A DNA stretch of 64,000 nucleotides, from the NCBI RefSeq assembly GCF_000746255.1, contig NZ_JQKW01000012.1, positions 52,124 to 116,123 of the forward strand. Direction: 5' to 3'. This document shows positions 10,708 to 19,069 of the stretch, piece after piece; the first letter of the stretch is position 1; each line of letters starts with the position of its first letter. The translations under genes and the position numbers were made by a program. The stretch comes from Thermodesulfobacterium hydrogeniphilum. GTDB taxonomy: Bacteria > Desulfobacterota > Thermodesulfobacteria > Thermodesulfobacteriales > Thermodesulfobacteriaceae. Under the pieces are notes generated by a model. It made no database searches. It worked only from the letters and a program-made list of their open reading frames with translations, and was not told where the DNA came from.

Positions 10708-11676
10708 TTAGTTTTTGTGTATTTGTTTATATCTTTCTATTATTTCTTTCAAAGTAAAAAAGGCTTGAAATTCATATCCTTTGCTTTTTATATTTTCTTT
10801 TCCACCTTCTTCTCTATCAATCAAAGCTAAAATTTTCATTATTTTTAATCCTTCTTTTTCAGCAGCCTCTATAGCTTTTATTACAGACTTTCCTGTAGTT
10901 ACCACATCTTCTACAATTACTGTGATCATTCCCTTTTTAACATTCCCTTCTATTTGTCTGTGTGTTCCATACTTTTTAGGTTCTTTTCTTATAAGAAAAC
11001 CTTCTAAAGGATGTTCTTCTTCAGCTGCTTTTGCTAAAATTCCACATACTATAGGGTCTGCTCCTATACTCATTCCAGCTACAGCATCCACTTTTAAATA
11101 TTTTATCTCTTCCCAGAAAAGTGATCCTATTAAATCAAAAGTTTTGGAATAAAGAGTCACCTTTCTACAATCTAAATAATAAGGACTTTCCTTACCACTT
11201 GATAAAATGAAAGGTTTATCAGGGCTGTATAAGAATGCTCTTTTTATAATATAATCAATTAATTCAGATTTTATAGCAGAAATATTAAGAAGTTTTAGAC
11301 TTTTTATTAAGGGATAAGCTTCCCCTAAAAATCTATGAAGCTCTTTCTCTGCTTCTATTTCATCACTCATGTTATAAAATATGAGATTTTTAAGATGTTT
11401 AAAACTTTCAGTAGAAATATAAGTGAATTTTAAACCAAAACCTTTCTCTGGTTCTATTCTAACTACTTTACCTTTGAGAAAAATTTTTATACTTGGAACT
11501 ATACCTTCTAAAAAGAAAATAATTGGAATTTCTGTATTAATTTCAGGAATTATAGAGCTTTCAATAAAAACTCCTCCATAGCTAATATCTTTAATTTCAC
11601 CTTTATAACTTTTTTCTTTCCATATAAACTCTACTATAGCTGAAATAGGTATACGAGTAAATTTTCTGGTAGGCAT
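10708..11676 (-). CDS. pyrE: PilZ domain - orotate phosphoribosyltransferase fusion
   Basis: Residues about 135-322 are orotate phosphoribosyltransferase, which joins orotate and PRPP to give OMP in UMP synthesis: SGKESPYYLDCRKV, FLIRKEPKKYGTH with the catalytic lysines, and the PRPP loop VIVEDVVTTGKS (253-264). Residues 1-105 are a PilZ domain with both c-di-GMP motifs intact: RKFTR (Arg4, Arg8) and DISYGG (Asp30, Ser32, Gly35). A helical linker joins them. Ordinary PyrE is near 190-215 residues with no such extension. The fusion is one uninterrupted frame starting at an ATG with no ribosome binding site and a -10 box 8 bases upstream. Control of pyrimidine synthesis by c-di-GMP is inference. 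Confidence 0.93.
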   Translation of the reverse strand: MPTRKFTRIPISAIVEFIWKEKSYKGEIKDISYGGVFIESSIIPEINTEIPIIFFLEGIVPSIKIFLKGKVVRIEPEKGFGLKFTYISTESFKHLKNLIFYNMSDEIEAEKELHRFLGEAYPLIKSLKLLNISAIKSELIDYIIKRAFLYSPDKPFILSSGKESPYYLDCRKVTLYSKTFDLIGSLFWEEIKYLKVDAVAGMSIGADPIVCGILAKAAEEEHPLEGFLIRKEPKKYGTHRQIEGNVKKGMITVIVEDVVTTGKSVIKAIEAAEKEGLKIMKILALIDREEGGKENIKSKGYEFQAFFTLKEIIERYKQIHKN

Positions 11677-11684
11677 TGCAATAC

Positions 11685-11712
11685 ATTATATATGAAGACA
11701 AAACATTAGCAA
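11685..11712 (-). promoter_or_regulatory. Promoter of PilZ-pyrE, predicted leaderless start
   Basis: On the minus strand TTGCTA (-35) is followed by a 16-base spacer and a perfect TATAAT (11685-11690). Only 8 bases separate the -10 box from the ATG at 11676, and there is no Shine-Dalgarno sequence, so the transcript should begin at or within 1-2 bases of the start codon. The -35 element ends 4 bases before the feoA stop. Confidence 0.7.
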
Positions 11713-11715
11713 GGT

Positions 11716-11997
11716 TTAAAATTTAAACCATCCCCATCTTCTTCTACAGCCTTTACAAACACAACCCTTAGTAGATTTACCAATTAGTTCTACTTCTATA
11801 TTTTTAGCAATACTTGAACTTACCACAATTTTACCTATACCATTTTTTAATAAAAAATTTCTTCCCCAAATCCTCAATATTTCAAAAGTATCCCCTTTTC
11901 GCAACCCCATTGCTTCTATTTTCCTTAAAATAATATCTTCCCCTATAAAATCTTTAATTTTTATTTTGTCTCCACATTTACTATCAGATAAAAGCAT
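11716..11997 (-). CDS. feoA: FeoA-domain protein
   Basis: A 93-residue SH3-like FeoA protein, the small cytoplasmic partner of the FeoB ferrous-iron transporter. The domain spans about residues 1-75 (LLSDSKCGDKIKIKDF, IEAMGLRKGDTFEIL and KNGIGKIVVS). The tail has CVCKGCRRRW, a Cys cluster that could bind metal. The start is 2 bases from the fur stop, so the two form an operon. No feoB is in the window. It could also be one of the free-standing FeoA regulators whose partner is unknown. Confidence 0.85.
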   Translation of the reverse strand: MLLSDSKCGDKIKIKDFIGEDIILRKIEAMGLRKGDTFEILRIWGRNFLLKNGIGKIVVSSSIAKNIEVELIGKSTKGCVCKGCRRRWGWFKF

Positions 11998-11999
11998 AT

Positions 12000-12449
12000 T
12001 TAAACCATCCCTCCTTTTCTACATTCTAAACATGTTCCAAAAATTTCAAGATGATAACTTAATAAATGAAACTCCTTTTTTTTGGCATGTTCCTGAATTA
12101 ATTCTATTAATTTAGGGTCTATTATTTCTTCTACTTTTTTACATTTTATACAGATGAAATGTAAATGAGGTAGTTTATTTATTACCACTTCATAATAAGC
12201 CCTGCCCTCTTGTTTATAGACTTCTTGAATATAACCAGCTTCTATTAATAAAGGTAGAGTTCTATAAATTGAAGCTTTAGAGATTTTACTTCCCTTTTTT
12301 TTAAGTTCCATATGTAGTTCATCTACATCAAAATGGTCCTTATACTTTAAAATTTCTATTAAAATTTCTTCTCTTTCTGGAGTATATTTTAATCCTTTAC
12401 TTTTTATAAAAGCTCTAAAATTTTCTAAAATTTCAGAAATATCTATCAT
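12000..12449 (-). CDS. fur: Fur-family metalloregulator
   Basis: DNA-binding repressor of the Fur/PerR/Zur family. The winged helix contains YTPEREEIL, DELHMELKKKGSKISKASIY and RTLPLLIEAGYIQ. The sensing/dimerisation region has LPHLHFICIKC and a second cysteine pair in FGTCLEC, forming the structural zinc site. The ATG at 12449 gives 149 residues, the usual length. A TTG at 12479 would add ten residues and lies close to a TTGACA element, so the ATG is preferred. Pairing with feoA favours iron as the signal, but PerR or Zur activity is not excluded by sequence alone. Confidence 0.88.
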   Translation of the reverse strand: MIDISEILENFRAFIKSKGLKYTPEREEILIEILKYKDHFDVDELHMELKKKGSKISKASIYRTLPLLIEAGYIQEVYKQEGRAYYEVVINKLPHLHFICIKCKKVEEIIDPKLIELIQEHAKKKEFHLLSYHLEIFGTCLECRKGGMV

Positions 12450-12532
12450 TACTTTATCTCTATTGAGATCTAATTTCAATTTTGATAGAAAATTTTATTT
12501 TGTCAAGCTCTATTTAATTTTTATCAAAAGCA

Positions 12533-12560
12533 TTGATTTTTTTAAAAATAACTTTTTAAT
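12533..12560 (+). promoter_or_regulatory. Promoter of the GT39 gene
   Basis: TTGATT (12533-12538), a 16-base spacer and TTTAAT (12555-12560). The ATG at 12570 is only 9 bases further and has no clear ribosome binding site, so the mRNA probably has almost no leader. The region is shared with the divergent fur promoter. Confidence 0.5.
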
Positions 12561-12569
12561 GTAAGTAAT

Positions 12570-13904
12570 ATGAATAACCTAAAAAATTATATTAAAAACA
12601 GGTATTTTTTCTTATTTTTATTTTCTTTTGTCTTTTTTATCTTAGGCAATTGGTTTTTTAGTTTAACTTCTCCAGACGAAGGAAAAAATGCTTTCCCTGT
12701 TTTACATATGCTTCAAACTAAAAATTTTCTTATTCCTTATTATAATTGTCAACCAAGATTTGAAAAACCTCCTATGCTTTATTGGCTTAGTGTAATTACT
12801 TCTTCTATTTTTGGATTAAATGAATTCAGTTTGAGAATAATTTCTGGAATTTCAGCAACTGGCATATTATTTTTTACCTATTTAATAGCTAAAAAATATT
12901 TTTCAGAAAAAAAGGCTTTAATCTCAGCTTTAATTCTTGTGACTATTCCTCATATATGGGTAGAAGCAAGAGCTTTTACTCCTGAGATGCTTTTAAATTT
13001 TTTTTCTGTAGGAGCTGTTTATTTATTCCTTAGTGAAAAAATTATCTGGGGCTGGATTTTTTTAGCTTTAGCTGTCCTTACTAAAGGACCAGTAGGTTTT
13101 ATCTTACCTTTAATAGTTGTATTAGGATTCAAAATTTGCGAAAAAGATTTGAAATTGTCAAAATTGTTTAATATTAAAGGAATTTTATTATTTTTATTGA
13201 TTTCAACTTCTTGGTATCTGTATATGCTTATCTATTTTGGATATGCTTATTTTTATAAATTTTTCCTTTATGAGAATATTTATAGATATTTTGGTCAAAA
13301 GTCTATTCATTCTTATCCTTTTTATTATTACTTTATTGTTCTTTTATTAGCTACATTTTTTTATATTCCTACCTATGTAAAACTTGTTTTTAAAATTAAA
13401 CAAAATTTAAACAATTTTATAAATAATTATTCAAAAATATTACTTCATCCTTTATTCCCTTTTGTCTTTTGGTTTGTTTTTGTTTTTATATTTTATACTC
13501 TTGCTAAGAATAAACTTCACCATTATATTCTGTTTTGCTACCCACCTTTAGCAGTTATTTTAGCTAACTATTTGTCTGAAAAATATTTTAAAACTGTCTT
13601 AATTTTTTCTTGTTTCTTACTTATTTTTAGTTTGATATCCTTTTGCTCTTATGAAAAAAAGCGTTTTGTTTATAAAGTAAAACCATTTATTATAAATCCT
13701 TCAAGAAGTATAAAATTTTATAATACAGAGATATCTTGTTTAACCTTTTATGCTAAAAGGTGTATTTTTAAATATAAAGATAAAGAACCCATGCCTGATT
13801 TGATAATTACCAAAAAGAAATTTGAAAAAAATTTTTCAAATTGCAAAAAATTGATAGAAGCTTCTGAGTTTGGTAGATCTTACATTTTATTACAATGTAG
13901 ATAA
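12570..13904 (+). CDS. Membrane glycosyltransferase, GT39/ArnT-like
   Basis: Integral membrane protein of 444 residues resembling ArnT/PMT glycosyltransferases, which move a sugar from a polyprenyl-phosphate carrier to lipid A or protein outside the inner membrane. The N-terminal catalytic loop has SPDEGKNAF with the family acidic residue, then RFEKPPMLYWLSV, and about ten hydrophobic segments follow. Proteins of this group often have a periplasmic C-terminal domain, which is short here. It stands alone between divergent fur and the emr pair. The acceptor (lipid A, pilin or other) cannot be told. Confidence 0.8.
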   Translation: MNNLKNYIKNRYFFLFLFSFVFFILGNWFFSLTSPDEGKNAFPVLHMLQTKNFLIPYYNCQPRFEKPPMLYWLSVITSSIFGLNEFSLRIISGISATGILFFTYLIAKKYFSEKKALISALILVTIPHIWVEARAFTPEMLLNFFSVGAVYLFLSEKIIWGWIFLALAVLTKGPVGFILPLIVVLGFKICEKDLKLSKLFNIKGILLFLLISTSWYLYMLIYFGYAYFYKFFLYENIYRYFGQKSIHSYPFYYYFIVLLLATFFYIPTYVKLVFKIKQNLNNFINNYSKILLHPLFPFVFWFVFVFIFYTLAKNKLHHYILFCYPPLAVILANYLSEKYFKTVLIFSCFLLIFSLISFCSYEKKRFVYKVKPFIINPSRSIKFYNTEISCLTFYAKRCIFKYKDKEPMPDLIITKKKFEKNFSNCKKLIEASEFGRSYILLQCR

Positions 13905-13939
13905 TTTTATCTTTTACTTCTTGAGTATAAAAATTTGTA

Positions 13940-13967
13940 TTGACATCAGACTTTAAAATGATAAAAT
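13940..13967 (+). promoter_or_regulatory. Promoter of the emrAB-like operon
   Basis: TTGACA (13940-13945), a 16-base spacer and TAAAAT (13962-13967). Downstream, a small inverted repeat GTAAG-CA-CTTAC lies just after the expected start of transcription and could be an operator. A good AGGAG ribosome binding site precedes the ATG at 14029. Confidence 0.6.
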
Positions 13968-14028
13968 TTAAATCCAAAATGGAAGTAAGCACTTACATAA
14001 ATTAAGTTCCTTTATAAAAGGAGAAAAT

Positions 14029-15165
14029 ATGCAAAATAATAAAAAAAGATTAGGCTTTTTAATACTTACTTTTTTAGCTATAATTTTTATTTCTTGTCTT
14101 ATTTATTTTATTTGGCATAGGTACCATTATGCTGTCTCAGATGCAGTTTTTGTCCAGGCAGATAATTTCACTTATGTAAGTTTTCCTAAGGTAAATGGAA
14201 AACTTATTAAACTCTATAAAAAAGAAGGAGATCCTGTAAAAAAAGGAGAAATCCTTGCAAAAATAGAAAACAAGGACTATGCCTTAAAAGTAGCACAATT
14301 AGAAAATTCTATTAAAGAATTAAACAACCAAATAAATTCTCTTACATATCAAATTGCAAAACTTGAAAAAGAGATACCTTTAAAAGTAAATCAACTGAAA
14401 GAAGAAAAAGAAAAATTAAAAGCTCAGGAAAAAGCTCAGTATTATACTATAGAACAATTAAAAATCCGTTTAGGACAGATTAAAAGGGATAGAAAAAGAT
14501 ATGAAACGCTTTTTAAAGATGGCTTAATTTCCACTCATGATTTGGAAAACATTCAAACCCAGGAAAAAGAACTGAAACATCAAATTTCTGCAGCTAAAGC
14601 TCAACTTTTAGCTATAAAAAAACAGCAAGAAGAAGTAGATAAAAACATTGCCATCACTTTAAATGAATATAAAACTGTTTTAGCATATAAATCATTTTTA
14701 ACCTCTTTAAGAGCTAAAAGACTGGCTATTATTAAACAAAAAGAAGAAGCAGAGGTTTATTATCGTTATACCAAGCTTTACAGCCCTATTGATGGATTAA
14801 TTGCTAAAAAATTCCATTCAGAAGGAGATGTTTTAAATCCAGGTGAACCTGTTTATGCTATAGTTGATCCTAAATCTTTTTATATCCAGGTCTGGTTAGA
14901 AGAGACTAAACTAAGAGGGGTTAAAAAAGGATGCCCTGCTAAAATCTGGCTTGATGCCTATCCTGATGAAGAGTTCGAAGGCGTGGTAGAAAATGTTTTG
15001 CCTGCTTCTGCTGCTACTTTTGCTCTTGTTCCAAGAGATATTTCCGCAGGAGAATTTACTAAACTTGCCCAGAGAATGCTTGTAAGAATTAAAATTATCA
15101 AAGGAAAAAGAGAATTGCTTAAAGTTGGTCTTGGTGGTGAGGTAGAAATTAAAAGATGTCTATAG
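14029..15165 (+). CDS. HlyD/EmrA-type membrane fusion protein
   Basis: Periplasmic adaptor of a tripartite or two-part efflux pump. The 378 residues have one N-terminal transmembrane helix (about 8-28), a lipoyl-like half motif (KLIKLYKKEGDPVKKGEIL), a long coiled coil (about 85-210) and the second half (YSPIDGLIAKKFHSEGDVL) followed by a beta-barrel domain. This is the EmrA layout. Its last 10 bases overlap the next gene, a DHA2 permease, so the two are translationally coupled. The exported compounds are unknown. Confidence 0.88.
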   Translation: MQNNKKRLGFLILTFLAIIFISCLIYFIWHRYHYAVSDAVFVQADNFTYVSFPKVNGKLIKLYKKEGDPVKKGEILAKIENKDYALKVAQLENSIKELNNQINSLTYQIAKLEKEIPLKVNQLKEEKEKLKAQEKAQYYTIEQLKIRLGQIKRDRKRYETLFKDGLISTHDLENIQTQEKELKHQISAAKAQLLAIKKQQEEVDKNIAITLNEYKTVLAYKSFLTSLRAKRLAIIKQKEEAEVYYRYTKLYSPIDGLIAKKFHSEGDVLNPGEPVYAIVDPKSFYIQVWLEETKLRGVKKGCPAKIWLDAYPDEEFEGVVENVLPASAATFALVPRDISAGEFTKLAQRMLVRIKIIKGKRELLKVGLGGEVEIKRCL

Positions 15166-16754
15166 ATAATAAATCTATAGCTCCTGTTCATACTCTTATT
15201 TCTTCTAAAGAAAGAATTTTTATTACTATTTCTGTAATGATTGGTGCTTTTATGGCGGTTCTTGATACTACCATTATTGATGTTGTTCTTCCTAAAATGA
15301 TGGGACCTCTTTCTACAGATTTATATGGAATTCAATGGGTAATTACCAGTTATATGATAGCAGCTGCTACTGCTCTTCTCTTTGTGGAAAATTTTGCTAA
15401 ATATTTGGGTTATTCCTATACCTTTACTGTAGGAATGATAATTTTTACTATAGCAAGCTTTTTTTGTGGAAATGCTCATACCTTAGCAGAAATGATCACT
15501 TTTAGAAGTATTCAGGGAATAGGAGAGGCCTTTATTATGGCTTGTGCCCAAACTATACTCATGCTGGTCTATCCCCCAGAAAGAAAAGGATTAGCCTTAG
15601 GTATTTATGGATTAGGAGTAAGTTTTGCTCCTGCTCTTGGTCCAACCCTTGGTGGCTTTCTTACTGAACATTTAAACTGGAGATGGGTCTTTTTTGTAAA
15701 TGTCCCTATAGGAATCTTAAATGTTTTAAACTCTTTTATAATTTTACCTAAATTTCTTGGAAAGCACAAAATCTTCCAATTTAATTTTATAAGTTATATT
15801 TTTATTGCCTTTGCTACTATTTCTCTTTTAATTATGCTTTCTAAAGGACAACAATATGGCTGGTTTCAATCTTTATTTATTATAAAATGTCTTTTTATTA
15901 GCTTGGCTTCTTTTTGTTTATTTTTTGCCAGTGAACTCTATTTTTTTTATAAAGGCAAACATACCCTTATAGAATGGAAAATTTTCAAATTTCCTGAATA
16001 TACTTGGAGTATGGGATTTTATTTTTTTATTCTTGGATTTGGGATTTATCAAATTTTTTATTTGCTTCCTCTTTATTATGAAAATTTAAAAGGTCTTACC
16101 ACATTTCAAACAGGCCTTCATATGTTACCTCCAGCTGCTTTGATAGGAACTTTCAGTATTATTTCAGGAGCTTTATCTGATAGAATTCCTCCGGGATTTA
16201 TTTTGTTTTTTAATTGGATTTTGTTTCTTATTATATCCTTTTTTATATTTCCTAAACTCAATTATTATCTTCCTGCTTACAAAGCAGTTCTTTTAACCTT
16301 ACCTTTGGGAATATGCATTGGAACTTTTTTTGCTCCTTTAACTAACTTGGCTATGAGAAAACTTGGTCCTCTTACAGGATTAGGAGTGGCTCTGATGCAT
16401 TACATAAGATTTATAGGTGGCTCTTTTGGAACAGCTCTTGCCACCAATCATTTAGAGCGCCATACCACTATAAATTTTACCAGAATAACCGAGCTTCAAA
16501 ATTGGTATTATGTAAAGCATTTTATTGAATCTAAAATACCTCTTATATCTAAATTTTTCCCTCCTGAACTCGCAGAAAAAAAGGCTAAAGTCTTACTTTA
16601 TCATGCTCAGTATGTCCAAGCTCAAAGCTGGGCTTTTCAAGATACCTTTAGAGCTACAGGCTTTTGGGGATTAATAGGTGGTTGTTTTTTAATAATTTTG
16701 TTTTTGTCCAAACTAAGATCCTTTTTAAGATTGTTTTATTTAAAGTATAAATAA
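15156..16754 (+). CDS. DHA2-family MFS drug exporter (EmrB-like)
   Basis: Major facilitator permease of 532 residues with about 14 hydrophobic segments. The N-terminal signature GAFMAVLDTTIIDVVLPKM of EmrB/QacA exporters is present, followed by QWVITSYMIA and a motif-C-like region GVSFAPALGPTLGGFL in TM5. With the adaptor encoded just upstream it should form an EmrAB-type proton-driven efflux system. No TetR or MarR regulator and no TolC-type outer membrane gene is adjacent. Confidence 0.9.
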   Translation: MSIDNKSIAPVHTLISSKERIFITISVMIGAFMAVLDTTIIDVVLPKMMGPLSTDLYGIQWVITSYMIAAATALLFVENFAKYLGYSYTFTVGMIIFTIASFFCGNAHTLAEMITFRSIQGIGEAFIMACAQTILMLVYPPERKGLALGIYGLGVSFAPALGPTLGGFLTEHLNWRWVFFVNVPIGILNVLNSFIILPKFLGKHKIFQFNFISYIFIAFATISLLIMLSKGQQYGWFQSLFIIKCLFISLASFCLFFASELYFFYKGKHTLIEWKIFKFPEYTWSMGFYFFILGFGIYQIFYLLPLYYENLKGLTTFQTGLHMLPPAALIGTFSIISGALSDRIPPGFILFFNWILFLIISFFIFPKLNYYLPAYKAVLLTLPLGICIGTFFAPLTNLAMRKLGPLTGLGVALMHYIRFIGGSFGTALATNHLERHTTINFTRITELQNWYYVKHFIESKIPLISKFFPPELAEKKAKVLLYHAQYVQAQSWAFQDTFRATGFWGLIGGCFLIILFLSKLRSFLRLFYLKYK

Positions 16755-16763
16755 CATCTGAAT

Positions 16764-17591
16764 CTATTCACAATTTGGTTGGTCAATTCTACAGGCTCCA
16801 CCTTCTTCAAAAGGAAATAAAATTTCAGAAGAATTAGGTATAAATGATGCTTTTCTCCTGATTTTAGTTTTTAACCAGTCTTTAATTTCTTTTTCTCCAT
16901 TTATTACAAAAATTTTATTATTGTTAACTTTGTATATTAAAATTGGTATACTATCAAATTTTAAGATTTTTATTAAAGGATAAACCTTTTTAACCTCGTA
17001 AGTATTTATTTTGATTTGATTTTCTTTAGCATATTTTATAACAGCTTTACAATGAGGACAATTTTTTTGATATATAATAACAGGATATTTTAGGTTTAAA
17101 GAAATTAAAGGCATATTTACCAAATAAGTAGATATTAAAAGGGATATAAAGCCTGTAATTCCAACTAACCCTATAGTTTTATGTTTAGAAGATAAAAAAT
17201 CCAAGAAAAATAATAAAAAGATAAAACCTGCTACAGTTAAACAAAAATGGCAAAATTCTTTTACATACCATGCTTGAAAACCTATAAAATATCCCTCTAC
17301 AATTACACAAATTGACAGAATTAAACTTCTTAAAATCAATAATCTTTGATTTTTCAATAAAGAAAAAATAAATATACTTGAAAATATAAAAATTCCTAAG
17401 TAATTTAAAGTGTTATGTATGTCAAATATATGAACAACTGTGCAACCTTCTGTTTTACAAATAGAAGTACCTTTAAGATTTAGATAGATTTCTGTTAAAG
17501 TTAAAATTATACCAGCTAAACTAACAATAAGAATAATATAATTGATGACACTTCTTGATATTTTTTGGGAGGTATTTGATTTTATTCGCAT
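16764..17591 (-). CDS. VKOR-family membrane protein with thioredoxin-like C-terminal domain
   Basis: Bacterial vitamin K epoxide reductase homologue that would reoxidise disulfide-forming proteins by passing electrons to quinone. Hydrophobic helices carry the loop cysteine pair (ICKTEGC) and the active-site CHFC. After the last helix a small thioredoxin-like domain has CPHC and SIPILIYK (cis-Pro-like). Two extra cysteines end the protein (GACRIDQPNC). Start: ATG at 17591 has GGAAA upstream. ATG at 17600 and TTG at 17642 are possible but lack ribosome binding sites. It lies just after thiC and a hairpin. Confidence 0.85.
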   Translation of the reverse strand: MRIKSNTSQKISRSVINYIILIVSLAGIILTLTEIYLNLKGTSICKTEGCTVVHIFDIHNTLNYLGIFIFSSIFIFSLLKNQRLLILRSLILSICVIVEGYFIGFQAWYVKEFCHFCLTVAGFIFLLFFLDFLSSKHKTIGLVGITGFISLLISTYLVNMPLISLNLKYPVIIYQKNCPHCKAVIKYAKENQIKINTYEVKKVYPLIKILKFDSIPILIYKVNNNKIFVINGEKEIKDWLKTKIRRKASFIPNSSEILFPFEEGGACRIDQPNCE

Positions 17592-17643
17592 ATTTTCCAT
17601 GAATTTTAATAATAAAACACCTGAATAAAATATCAATACCAAT

Positions 17644-17668
17644 TTTTACCACTTACGAAGTGGTAAAA
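17644..17668. repeat. Palindrome, copy 1, between thiC and the VKOR gene
   Basis: A perfect 11-base stem (arms 17644-17654 and 17658-17668) around the loop ACG. The core arms are TTACCACTT and AAGTGGTAA. It begins 5 bases after the thiC stop on the minus strand. No U-run follows on the thiC strand, so it is not a classical terminator, but it could protect or end the thiC mRNA. The same core recurs at 35441-35461. Confidence 0.8.
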
Positions 17669-17672
17669 TAGG

Positions 17673-18977
17673 TTAGTGTTGATTTCCTTTTAGAAATTTA
17701 AAGGCTTCTTCAAAAATTTTTATAGCACAGTAAGGTCCACACATGCTGCAAGCTTTGCTTTTAGAGATCCCTCCTTCTATTCTATAGCGTCTGGCTTTTT
17801 CTGGATCTATAGATAATTCAATTTGTTCTTCCCAATCAAGTTTTGCTCTGGCTTTAGCCATTTTTAGATCCCATTCCCAAGCACTTTTTATCCCTTTAAC
17901 TAAATCACCTATATGAGCAGCTATTTTAGAAGCTATGGTTCCCTCTCTTACATCATCTATAGTAGGTAAACGCAAATGCTCTGCAGGTGTTAGATAGCAT
18001 AAAAAATCTGCTCCAGCAGAAGCTGCTATAGCCCCTCCTATAGCTCCTACCAAATGATCATATCCAGGAGCTATATCTGTAGGAAGTGGTCCTAATACAT
18101 AAAATGGTGCACCATGACAGAGTTTTTTCTGCAATTTTACATTAGTCTCTATTTGATCTAAAGGCACATGGCCAGGTCCTTCTATCATTACCTGCACCCC
18201 TTTATCCCAGGCTCTTAAAGTTAATTCTCCTAAAAGAATTAATTCCTGAATTTGTGCTTCATCTGTAGCATCAGCTATACAGCCAGGTCTTAGACCATCT
18301 CCTAAGGATAAGGTCACATCGTAAGTGCGGGCAATTTCTAAAAGTTCATCATAATGTTCATATAAAGGATTTTCTTTATTATTATAGATAATCCATTCTG
18401 CTAAGAATGAACCTCCTCTTGAAACAACCCCCAATATTCTTTCTTTATTTTTTAACCTTTGTAAGGATTCTTTAGTTACTCCACAGTGAACTGTCATAAA
18501 ATCAATACCATCTTCTGCCTGTTTTTCTATAACTTTAAAAATTTCTGAAACAGTCATTTCTACAATGGATTTATGATGTTTTTCTACAGCTTCTATAGCA
18601 GCTTGATAAATAGGAACTGTTCCTAAAGGAACAGGGCAGTTTTCTCTTATAACCTTTCTTATCTCATCTAAATTTCCTCCTGTAGAAAGATCCATTATAG
18701 TATCTGCTCCATATTTTAAAGCTACTTGTAATTTTTCCAATTCCTCTTCTACATTGGGACGATCCTTAGAGGTCCCTATGTTAACATTTATTTTAGTTTT
18801 TAATCCCTTTCCTATAGCACAAAATTTTTTCACAAAGCCTTTTTTATTTCTACAGATTACTATTTCACCCTTGGTTAATTCTTCTCGGATATATTCTTCA
18901 CTAACGTCTTCATTTTGAGCACAAATTTTCATTTCTTCTGTAACTTCTCCATTTTGAGCAAGTTCTTTAAGGGTCAT
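17673..18977 (-). CDS. thiC: Phosphomethylpyrimidine synthase ThiC
   Basis: Radical-SAM enzyme turning aminoimidazole ribotide into the thiamine pyrimidine HMP-P. The 434 residues match the short ThiC form. Recognised segments: VNIGTSKDRPNVEEELEK, ADTIMDLSTGGN, MIEGPGHVPLDQIETN, LGPLPTDIAPGYDH, SAGADFLCYLTPAEHL, and the C-terminal [4Fe-4S] motif CSMCGPYC. A strong AGGAGG precedes the ATG. No other thiamine gene is adjacent. The leader of about 90 bases lacks the conserved TPP riboswitch sequences, so that common control is absent here. Confidence 0.97.
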   Translation of the reverse strand: MTLKELAQNGEVTEEMKICAQNEDVSEEYIREELTKGEIVICRNKKGFVKKFCAIGKGLKTKINVNIGTSKDRPNVEEELEKLQVALKYGADTIMDLSTGGNLDEIRKVIRENCPVPLGTVPIYQAAIEAVEKHHKSIVEMTVSEIFKVIEKQAEDGIDFMTVHCGVTKESLQRLKNKERILGVVSRGGSFLAEWIIYNNKENPLYEHYDELLEIARTYDVTLSLGDGLRPGCIADATDEAQIQELILLGELTLRAWDKGVQVMIEGPGHVPLDQIETNVKLQKKLCHGAPFYVLGPLPTDIAPGYDHLVGAIGGAIAASAGADFLCYLTPAEHLRLPTIDDVREGTIASKIAAHIGDLVKGIKSAWEWDLKMAKARAKLDWEEQIELSIDPEKARRYRIEGGISKSKACSMCGPYCAIKIFEEAFKFLKGNQH

Positions 18978-19018
18978 AAAATTTTCATCCTCCTTTAATC
19001 TATATTTTTAGTAAAAAT

Positions 19019-19046
19019 TTAATATAAAAACTAAAAAACTTGACAA
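19019..19046 (-). promoter_or_regulatory. Promoter of thiC
   Basis: On the minus strand TTGTCA (19041-19046), a 16-base spacer and TATTAA (19019-19024). The resulting leader is roughly 35 bases and contains the AGGAGG site but no riboswitch-like structure. Confidence 0.55.
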
Positions 19047-19069
19047 GAAAAGAAAAAATTCACTACCGA

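Noticed and set aside
12480..12530. Fur box between fur and the GT39 gene
   Set aside because: There is an imperfect AT-rich inverted repeat around a TTGACA element, but it does not match the Fur 19-mer well enough to separate it from the general A/T richness.
13807..13992. 61-codon minus-strand frame between the GT39 gene and emrA
   Set aside because: It overlaps the GT39 end and the emrA promoter, and no ribosome binding site precedes it.
18978..19069. TPP riboswitch before thiC
   Set aside because: The gap is only about 92 bases and lacks the conserved CUGAGA and ACCUGA-type blocks; an ordinary promoter and ribosome binding site fill it.
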